Shown: positions 14,443 through 20,676 of the stretch, piece after piece
How the letters are laid out: each line of letters begins with the position of its first letter
Position numbering within the stretch: position 1 is the stretch's first letter
Translations under genes and position numbers: made by a program
Notes under the pieces: generated by a model
Told to the model about the DNA's origin: nothing
Seen by the model: the letters and a program-made list of their open reading frames with translations, nothing else
Database searches by the model: none
Assembly: GCA_035511435.1 (NCBI GenBank)
Contig: DATKFJ010000226.1
Span: 1-23,371, forward strand
Length of the DNA: 23,371 nt
Direction: 5' to 3'
Source of the DNA: JAMXLO01 sp035511435
GTDB taxonomy: Bacteria > Pseudomonadota > Alphaproteobacteria > Acetobacterales > Acetobacteraceae

Positions 14443-16215
14443 TCAGCCAACCGCCCCCAGCGGAGCCGACGGTGCAAGCTGGGTCGCGACCAGTTCGGCA
14501 AATCGTCCGTTCCGCGCGATCAGTTCGGCAAAGCTGCCGCGCTCCACCACGCGTCCCTGGTCGAATACCAGGATCTCGTCCGCGTCGCGCACAGTGGACA
14601 GGCGATGCGCGATCGTGAACGTCGTGCGCCCCGCCATCAGCGTCCTCAGCGCCGCCGCCACCCGTGCCTCGGTCGCCGCATCCAGCGCACTCGTCGCCTC
14701 GTCCAGGATCAGGATCGGCGGATCCTTCAGCAACGCCCGCGCGATTGCCAGACGCTGGCGCTGGCCGCCCGACAGCGTGACCCCGCGCTCGCCGATCTGC
14801 GTGTCGTAGCCCTTCGGTTGGCGGACAATGAATTCGTGTGCGTCAGCCATGTGGCACGCCTCCTCAACCTGCTCGTCGCTCGCGTCCGGCCGGCCGACGC
14901 GAAGGTTGTCGCGGATCGTGCGGTTGAACAGCAGGTTCTCCTGGAACACCACGCCGATCGCGGCACGCAGGCTCTCCAGACTGACCTCGCGCAAATCCTG
15001 ACCGTCGATGGTGATGCGCCCGTTGTCGGGATCCCACATCCGCTGCAGCATCGCCATCGCGGTGGATTTGCCGGCGCCCGTATGCCCGACCAGCGCCACC
15101 GAGCTGCCAGGCTTCGCCACGAACGACACATCGCTCAGCACGACGTCGGCGCCAGGATAGGCAAACGACACATCGTCGAACACCACCTCGCCGCGCGGCG
15201 CCCACAGGGTCCGGGCATCCGGGCGTTCCGGCACCGTGGTCTTCGCGTCCATGATGGCAAAGAACTCCTCGACCGCCGGCAGCTTGTAGAACAGGCTGGC
15301 GACGAACGAGACCGCGCTTTCCATCCGCCCGATCAGCAGCATGGCAAACCCCATGAAGCTGACGATCTGGCCGATGCCGGCCTCGTCGCGCGTATGCAGC
15401 CAGGTGCCAATGATCACGATCGTGATCATGGCGAGCGTGCTGGCCCCACGCGTCAGCACATTGACCAATGCCCACCAGTTCAGCACCGGAAACTGCTGGC
15501 GGATCAACTGCTGCGCGATGTCGCCAAAATTCTGCGTCTCCGCTGCCAGTCGGGTGAACGACTGCACCACCAGCACGTTGGCCAGCGCATCCTGCGCGGT
15601 CCCCGCCAGAGCGGAGTTGCAGCTCTCGACCTTCCGCTGTCCCGCCTCCGTCCGGCGGATCACGAACGCGGTGACCGTCACGAACACGCAGACCAGGATC
15701 ATCAGCGTGAGGCCCAGCCGCCAGTTCAGCAGCAGCGTAAGCGGCAGCAGCACCACCGCCGAGATCAGCGTCGCCAGCTGGTCCCGGAAGAACACCAGCC
15801 AGGTGCCGAACAAACCGTCGGTGCCGGACAGCATCGTCTTGATCACGCGCCCGGACTGCGTGTCGCCATGGAACGAAGCCGGCAGCGTCAGGACATGCGT
15901 GAAATAGCCCCCCATTGCCTTCAGGCGATTGCGGTGGGCCAGCCGCTCGGTCTGCACCGACACCACGATATTGCTGATGATCCCGGCCACGCCGACAGAG
16001 GCCCAGATGGCGAGCAGCACGACGGCCTGACTCCACAGTGATCCGGGCGCCATGTGATCGGATTGCCAAAGCAGGTTGACCACGTGCCCGAACAGCACGG
16101 GGTCGATGAATTGCAAAGCGGCGACCGCCACATTGACAGCGGTCAGTAACGCCGCCACGCGCAGATCACGTCCCAGGACGCCAAGCACGCGGCCGTATAC
16201 TCGCAAAAAGCGCAT
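14443..16215 (-). CDS. NdvA/ChvA-like ABC exporter (cyclic beta-1,2-glucan type)
   Basis: The ATG at 16215 gives 590 residues, the usual NdvA length; the longer open frame upstream overlaps the divergent kinase gene and is not coding. Residues 1-320 are the six-helix membrane domain. Segments such as DPVLFGHVVN, FGTWLVFFRDQLAT and FPVLNWWALVNVLTRGAST resemble NdvA/ChvA of rhizobia and agrobacteria. The ATPase domain is complete: Walker A GHTGAGKST (377-385), Q-loop Q425, signature LSGGQ (481-485), Walker B ILILDEA and switch H537. As a fused half-transporter it would act as a homodimer in the inner membrane. NdvA exports cyclic glucans used in osmoadaptation and host contact. No glucan synthase (ndvB/chvB) is visible, so lipid or another glycan remains possible. 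It is divergent from the kinase at 16472. Confidence 0.85.
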   Translation of the reverse strand: MRFLRVYGRVLGVLGRDLRVAALLTAVNVAVAALQFIDPVLFGHVVNLLWQSDHMAPGSLWSQAVVLLAIWASVGVAGIISNIVVSVQTERLAHRNRLKAMGGYFTHVLTLPASFHGDTQSGRVIKTMLSGTDGLFGTWLVFFRDQLATLISAVVLLPLTLLLNWRLGLTLMILVCVFVTVTAFVIRRTEAGQRKVESCNSALAGTAQDALANVLVVQSFTRLAAETQNFGDIAQQLIRQQFPVLNWWALVNVLTRGASTLAMITIVIIGTWLHTRDEAGIGQIVSFMGFAMLLIGRMESAVSFVASLFYKLPAVEEFFAIMDAKTTVPERPDARTLWAPRGEVVFDDVSFAYPGADVVLSDVSFVAKPGSSVALVGHTGAGKSTAMAMLQRMWDPDNGRITIDGQDLREVSLESLRAAIGVVFQENLLFNRTIRDNLRVGRPDASDEQVEEACHMADAHEFIVRQPKGYDTQIGERGVTLSGGQRQRLAIARALLKDPPILILDEATSALDAATEARVAAALRTLMAGRTTFTIAHRLSTVRDADEILVFDQGRVVERGSFAELIARNGRFAELVATQLAPSAPLGAVG

Positions 16216-16337
16216 CCACGATGCTCCGTCAGGGAATTGTCCTCGTAAGCGGGGTGATCGCGTACCCGTGTGGCAGCATGAGGGCAGGCGACTAGCGAAA
16301 GTTTGAATTCCCGACGCAGAATCCAGCCGCAATGTTG

Positions 16338-16445
16338 GCGCTCCTGCCGGTGCGCTCCTGCCGGAGGGCGCTGCCTGATCGCGCTGCCTCGCAACGCTGC
16401 CTGATTGCGCTGCCTGGCAGCGCTGCCTGCCAGTGCTGACTGATC
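16338..16445. repeat. 13-bp tandem repeat, six copies, preceded by a 14-bp pair
   Basis: Six units of 13 bp start at 16368, 16381, 16394, 16407, 16420 and 16433: gcgctgcctgatc, gcgctgcctcgca, acgctgcctgatt, gcgctgcctggca, gcgctgcctgcca, gtgctgactgatc. They are preceded by two copies of gcgctcctgccgg at 16338 and 16352. The array fills the region between the divergent ABC exporter and the histidine kinase and stops 5 bp before the kinase ribosome site (from 16451), so it is probably in the kinase leader. Confidence 0.9.
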
Positions 16446-16471
16446 GCAATGGAGGAGGGGAGAAGTTCGTG

Positions 16472-18649
16472 ATGCCGCGATCTCGGGGCTGGAACCCGGT
16501 CGCCATACTTCGCGTGCTGCTGGCCGCCTCGGTGATCATCCCGCTGGCGGTGTTCGCAGGCGCGGCGTCCATGCTCCACCGCGCGGAGGCCGATGCCGCG
16601 CGTGATCGCGTCACCCACACCACCGATGTCGCATTCGAGCATGCCGCCAAGGTCTTCGAGACGCACCAGTTGCTGCTGGGCGAAATTGACGAACTGCTGC
16701 GCGGCTTAGGCGACCACGAGATACTGAGCCATGAACCCGAGCTGCACGATCGGCTTGCCGCGATTGTTCGTGATCTCCCCCAGGTCCGTGATGTCGCGGT
16801 CATCAGCCGCGATGGCCATCCCTTGCTCGCCGCGAGGGAATTTCCCGCGACACATGCGCTCAATCTGGCTGACCGCGATTATTTCGTCGTGCTCCGGGGC
16901 GGCTACCCGGGGACCTACGTCAGCAGCGTGCTGCTCAGCCGCGAGCCGGTACCGCAACGCTTCTTCGCGGTGGCGCGCACGCGGAAGGCGATGGACGGCT
17001 TCAATGGCGTGATCGCCATTCTCGTCGATCCGGATTATTTCGGGAACTACTGGCTCCGTACCGGCGCGGTCGATGCACGGTGGCCGGGCTTCCGGATTGG
17101 CCTCGCGCGAGCCGACGGCACCCTGCTGGCGCGCCAGCCGATCCCCGAACCCGACGATCCCTGGCGCATCCCGCCGCCTGTCATGGCGCAGATTCAGGCA
17201 TCACCCGAACAAGGTTTCCGTCGCCTCCAGGACGGCGGCGATTTCGATCGCCTGGTGACCTATCGCCGGCTGGCAACATTGCCGATCTATGTGTTCGCGT
17301 CCGTGCCGACATCGGCGATCACCGTGGCCTGGCTGCGTCAGATGGCAACCGACCTGCTGCTGGCCGTGCCTGCCACGCTGGCGCTGTTCGGCCTCGCGCT
17401 GGTGGCATTGCGCAGGGCCCAGGCGGCCGAAGCCGCCGCCGCGCTCGCCGTTGCCGAGACGCGCAGGCGGCACATCGCCGAAGAAGCCGTCCGCCAAAGC
17501 CAGAAACTCGAGGCCCTTGGCCAGCTCACCGGCGGCGTCGCGCATGACTTCAACAACCTGCTGTCGGTCATCATCGGCAACGCCGAACTGATCCGCGGCA
17601 AGCCGCCCGAACGCGTGGAACGCTCGATCGGTCAGATCATGCAGGCGGCCCGGCGCGGTGCCGAACTCACCCAGCGCCTGCTGTCCTTTTCAAGCCGGCG
17701 CATGCTCAGTCCCAAGCCGATCGACCTGATAGCCGACCTGCCTCGTCTGACCGAACTGCTGCAAACCTCGTTGCGTGGCGACATCGGGTTTCGTTGCCGG
17801 TTTGCCGATGGACTATGGCCGGTCGAGGTCGATCCCGGCGAGTTGGAAATCGCCCTGATCAACGTCGCGGCGAACGCCAGGGACGCGATGCCGGACGGCG
17901 GACGGTTCGAATTCACTGCCCGCAACGTGACGATTTTCGCCGGCGAACTGCCCGGTGCGCCGGACATTGGCGGCCAGTTCGTCGCGCTGGCATTGACCGA
18001 TACCGGCAGCGGCATGATGCCCGACGTCGCCGCGCGCGCCTTCGAGCCGTTCTTCACCACCAAGGACGTCGGGCGCGGCACCGGCTTGGGCCTGAGCCAG
18101 GTCTACGGCTTCGTGCGCCAGTCGGGCGGCGCCATCGCGCTGGACAGCGAGCCCGGCAAGGGCACCAGTGTGCGGATCCACCTGCCGCGAGCCAGCCGGC
18201 TGCCGGTGCCCGACGCAACCCCGGAAACCGCCCCGCCGGTCACCTCCGGCCAGCCTTCGCGCCGCATCATGTTGGTCGAGGACAATCCGGAGGTTGCCGA
18301 GATCACCGTCGAAATGCTGCGTGGCCTGGGCAATCGGGTCGAAGCGGTGAACCGCGCGCGGGCCGCGCTGGACCGGCTGGCCGACGCCGCGACGTTCATC
18401 GATGTCATCATATCCGATATCGTCATGCCCGACGGCATGAACGGATTGCAGTTCGCGCGCGAGGTGCGTCGGCGCTACCCCGACCTGCCGGTGGTCCTGG
18501 TGTCGGGCTATAGCGAGTCGCTCGCGGAGGCCGGTGAGGAATTCACCGTCATTGCCAAGCCCCTGACGCAGGCCGCGCTCGCCGAGGCGATCCGGCGCCT
18601 GTTCGTCGAACAGTCCCCGCCGCGCATCGTTGTAGACAACACGCGGTAG
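16472..18649 (+). CDS. Hybrid sensor histidine kinase with PDC sensor and C-terminal receiver
   Basis: The ATG at 16472 follows GGAGGAGGGGAG and gives 725 residues; an overlapping GTG three bases earlier is equally usable. Domains: TM helix about 11-33; periplasmic PDC/dCache sensor about 35-288 with DRDYF and GVIAILVDPDYF; TM helix about 291-313; coiled coil to 345; HisKA with GGVAHDFNNLL (phospho-accepting H358); HATPase with NVAANARDAM, DTGSGM, FEPFFTT and GTGLGLS; linker; receiver about 598-712 with E603/D604, phospho-acceptor D649 in DIVMPDGMNG, and K696 in VIAKPL. All catalytic residues are intact. The HDFNNLLSVI H-box and C-terminal receiver are typical of alphaproteobacterial hybrid kinases. 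Its output would go through a histidine phosphotransfer protein or another regulator not present here. Its last 56 codons have a decayed relative at 20463-20626. Confidence 0.93.
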   Translation: MPRSRGWNPVAILRVLLAASVIIPLAVFAGAASMLHRAEADAARDRVTHTTDVAFEHAAKVFETHQLLLGEIDELLRGLGDHEILSHEPELHDRLAAIVRDLPQVRDVAVISRDGHPLLAAREFPATHALNLADRDYFVVLRGGYPGTYVSSVLLSREPVPQRFFAVARTRKAMDGFNGVIAILVDPDYFGNYWLRTGAVDARWPGFRIGLARADGTLLARQPIPEPDDPWRIPPPVMAQIQASPEQGFRRLQDGGDFDRLVTYRRLATLPIYVFASVPTSAITVAWLRQMATDLLLAVPATLALFGLALVALRRAQAAEAAAALAVAETRRRHIAEEAVRQSQKLEALGQLTGGVAHDFNNLLSVIIGNAELIRGKPPERVERSIGQIMQAARRGAELTQRLLSFSSRRMLSPKPIDLIADLPRLTELLQTSLRGDIGFRCRFADGLWPVEVDPGELEIALINVAANARDAMPDGGRFEFTARNVTIFAGELPGAPDIGGQFVALALTDTGSGMMPDVAARAFEPFFTTKDVGRGTGLGLSQVYGFVRQSGGAIALDSEPGKGTSVRIHLPRASRLPVPDATPETAPPVTSGQPSRRIMLVEDNPEVAEITVEMLRGLGNRVEAVNRARAALDRLADAATFIDVIISDIVMPDGMNGLQFAREVRRRYPDLPVVLVSGYSESLAEAGEEFTVIAKPLTQAALAEAIRRLFVEQSPPRIVVDNTR

Positions 18650-18712
18650 GCGGAGTGCGTTGATGCGAGCCCGTCAGTGCGAGACGCGCAGCGGCGCGGC
18701 AATCCCCATCCG

Positions 18713-18768
18713 GTGGCGCACGTCCAGTGGCGTGCGCCCAGTGGCGCACACCCAGTGGCGCATGGACG
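18713..18768. repeat. 14-bp tandem repeat, four copies
   Basis: Units gtggcgcacgtcca, gtggcgtgcgccca, gtggcgcacaccca and gtggcgcatggacg start at 18713, 18727, 18741 and 18755. The array lies 64 bp past the kinase stop. The word gtggcgca is shared with the 17-bp array at 1020-1087. The stretch 18650-18913 shows nothing else. Confidence 0.85.
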
Positions 18769-18913
18769 ACATTGAAATCCCGTTCCACCGGGCCGTCACG
18801 ATTGTCTTGACCAACGGACTGGACGGCAATCTTCGCACCGGCACGCTGCACATTTGACGTGTGCCGACCACGCCCGAACGTTCGACAACGAGCAGCGCTA
18901 CTCTTGGACACCC

Positions 18914-19351
18914 TCACGTGAGGCCGCACTCCAGCTCTCCTGTTCGCAAGCGCGGAGAGCGGGCATTTCTCCAGAACACCCGCGACGGCGTCGCGCGCTT
19001 GCTGCATCAACGGCTGCAAATGGCATCTCCGGATGTCCACGCAATCAGTGCATGGGCGGAATCGCGTCCGGCTCGCACATGGTGTGAGTGCCAACCGCCC
19101 ATCCACGATACGGATGATGTCTGCCACCGAAATATTGTCGGGATCGCGTAGCAGGTGGTAACCACCGTGCACGCCTCTCCGGCTCTCAATGAGCCCGCGG
19201 ACACGCAGCTGAACCAGTATCAGCTCCGGAAATTTCCGAGGAATCGCCGCTTCCTCCGCCACCTCTGCTGCCCGTGCCAATCCTCCGACCGTGCGAGCCC
19301 AGCAAGGAACATGACTGCACGCACTGCATATTTTGCCTTGCTCGACAACAT
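18914..19351 (-). pseudogene. Frameshifted Rrf2-family transcription regulator
   Basis: From the ATG at 19351 one frame reads MLSSKAKYAVRAVMFLAGLA, the start of an Rrf2 winged-helix protein. A different frame then continues LARAAEVAEEAAIPRKFPEL, LVQLRVRGLIESRRGVHGGY and ISVADIIRIVDGRLAL, the rest of the DNA-binding domain. It goes on with PCASRTRFRPCTDCVDIRRC, whose cysteines resemble the Fe-S or sensing cysteines of IscR/CysR-like members. The break lies around plus-strand 19275-19300 and equals loss of one base (or gain of two). The 3' end is also unclear: the second frame runs on past the usual family length with no stop until it enters the kinase gene, while a TGA at 18916 in another frame would give a normal length. 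A sequencing error could explain the first break. Rrf2 genes beside TSUP permeases are known in sulfur-assimilation loci. Confidence 0.75.
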
Positions 19352-19416
19352 GGCTGGCTTCTGCTCTCGGGCTTGGGGGTCAAGCGGTGCCGCTGCCAGG
19401 TGAATTTTGGTTGACA

Positions 19417-19428
19417 ACGGCATGCCGT
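19417..19428. promoter_or_regulatory. 12-bp palindrome between Rrf2 relic and TSUP gene
   Basis: ACGGCATGCCGT is a perfect palindrome directly after TTGACA (19411-19416), in the 305-bp divergent gap 19352-19656. An A/T-rich patch (19444-19469, ttaataggaattatg in its middle) follows, unlike the surrounding GC-rich DNA. Either could be a regulator site for the TSUP promoter. No -10 box at standard spacing was found. Nothing else is recognised in the gap. Confidence 0.35.
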
Positions 19429-19656
19429 ATATCCCCCAATGCCCATAGACTTAATAGGAATTATGAAATGCGGCAACCGGCCGACCACCTGACCGGGACC
19501 GCATATCGCACCGCACCAAGGTTCGATGACCAATGAGGGCCGATTTCCAGTTTGCCGGTGGCGCTCCGCGCTTCGGCTCGCGCGAACATCCCACCGAACG
19601 GCGGCACTCGGGTTCGTGCCGTTCCGGAGTTGCTTGACCAGTAGAAGGGGGTTGCG

Positions 19657-20445
19657 ATGACGCATCTGTGGCCTATCGATCCGCTGTTCTCGCTATCCGG
19701 CTTTTTTGTTGGGTTGCTCGTCGGCCAGACGGGCATGGGCGGTGGCTCGCTGATGACCCCGATCCTGGTGTTGCTGTTCGGGGTGCATCCTGCGACTGCA
19801 GTTGGCACGGATCTGCTGTACGCCTCTGCCACCAAGTCGGTAGGGACGTTGGTCCACGGCCTGAATCGGACCGTCAACTGGCGAATTGTTGGCCGTCTGG
19901 CCGCCGGCAGTGTACCGGCGACGATCTTAACCCTGTTGGTCGCCTCGCAGTTCGACTTGAACGGCCAGGCCGCCAGCCATGTCATCTCCTGCGTGCTCGG
20001 AACCATGCTGGTTCTCACTGCAATGTCGCTGTTTTTCCGGCGCCAGTTCATCGCATTGTCAGGCGGTCGGCTGGACCGCCTGTCGCCCCGGTCGATCGCC
20101 ATGCTGACCGTGCTCATAGGGTTTGTGCTGGGCGTATTGGTGACGATTTCGTCGGTCGGAGCAGGCGCAATTGGTGTCACGGTCCTGCTGCTGCTCTATC
20201 CGCGCTTGCCCATGGCCGTCATCGTCGGTTCCGATATTGCCCATGCGGTTCCGCTCACGCTGGTGGCTGGCATCGGTCATTGGTGGCTTGGTTCGGTGGA
20301 CTGGCACTTGCTCGGGGGACTGCTGTCCGGTTCCATTCCAGGCATAATCGTCGGCAGCTATCTAGCTGTACGGGTGCCGGAATTGGTTCTCCGACCGATA
20401 CTCGCAGTCACGCTGGTGATAATTGGCGGCCGCCTGGTGTTCTGA
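19657..20445 (+). CDS. TauE/SafE (TSUP) family anion permease
   Basis: The 262-residue protein has about eight hydrophobic helices arranged as two repeats. The TSUP hallmarks are present: GFFVGLLVGQTGMGGGSLMT in the first half and VTISSVGAGAIGVTVLLLLY in the second, plus GTDLLYASATKSVGTLVHG and GSDIAHAVPLTLVAGIGHW. The first half has the family's GxGGG motif; the second has GAGAIG. The start is supported by AAGGGGG 6 bases upstream. TSUP proteins move sulfite, sulfate, sulfolactate or other organosulfur anions through the inner membrane. The divergent Rrf2 relic suggests a former sulfur-responsive unit, but no cys genes follow here. Confidence 0.88.
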   Translation: MTHLWPIDPLFSLSGFFVGLLVGQTGMGGGSLMTPILVLLFGVHPATAVGTDLLYASATKSVGTLVHGLNRTVNWRIVGRLAAGSVPATILTLLVASQFDLNGQAASHVISCVLGTMLVLTAMSLFFRRQFIALSGGRLDRLSPRSIAMLTVLIGFVLGVLVTISSVGAGAIGVTVLLLLYPRLPMAVIVGSDIAHAVPLTLVAGIGHWWLGSVDWHLLGGLLSGSIPGIIVGSYLAVRVPELVLRPILAVTLVIIGGRLVF

Positions 20446-20460
20446 CAGGGGTTACCTCAC

Positions 20461-20626
20461 CGGACCTGCCGGTGGTGCTTGTGTACTGCCATAGTGAGCG
20501 GCTCGCCGAGGCGGGGAATTCACCGTCGTCGCCAAGCCGCTGACCCAGACCGCGCTCGCCGGCGCCATCTGCCGGCCGTTCGCCGAACATGCCTGCCCAC
20601 GCATCCGCGTCAACAACACGCGTCAA
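20461..20626 (+). pseudogene. Decayed 3' fragment of a receiver-domain gene, paralogous to the kinase at 16472
   Basis: From 20463 the sequence aligns codon by codon with the last 56 codons of the hybrid kinase (18482-18649). By hand, 127 of 164 aligned bases match, with one 4-base deletion that shifts the frame and one lost stop (tag versus caa). Read with the frame repaired it gives DLPVVLVYCHSERLAEAG, then EFTVVAKPLTQTALAGAI and PRIRVNNTRQ, the receiver C-terminus including the conserved K-P. No upstream receiver sequence remains: the match begins about 17 bp after the TSUP stop. It is a non-functional remnant of a related kinase or regulator gene. Confidence 0.8.
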
Positions 20627-20642
20627 ACCGGAACCTGTTAAT

Positions 20643-20655
20643 CGGTTATTAACCG
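20643..20655. promoter_or_regulatory. 13-bp palindrome upstream of the methyltransferase-GT61 gene
   Basis: CGGTTATTAACCG is a perfect palindrome with its centre about 28 bp before the annotated start, in an A/T-rich patch that begins ttaatcgg. It could be an operator or part of a promoter for the polysaccharide genes. No matching copy was seen elsewhere in the window. Confidence 0.35.
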
Positions 20656-20676
20656 GTCCAGCCGCAGAGCGTACGA

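Noticed and set aside
16338..16445. CRISPR array
   Set aside because: Repeats are only 13-14 bp, directly adjacent without unique spacers, and no cas gene is present. The same applies to the other tandem arrays.
16216..16863. Long N-terminal extension of the ABC exporter
   Set aside because: It overlaps the start of the divergent kinase and the 13-bp repeat. The family length and first membrane helix fit the ATG at 16215.
18549..18913. C-terminal extension of the Rrf2 frame into the kinase gene
   Set aside because: Rrf2 proteins end near the point reached at about 18914; the remainder is antisense to the kinase and has no conserved pattern.
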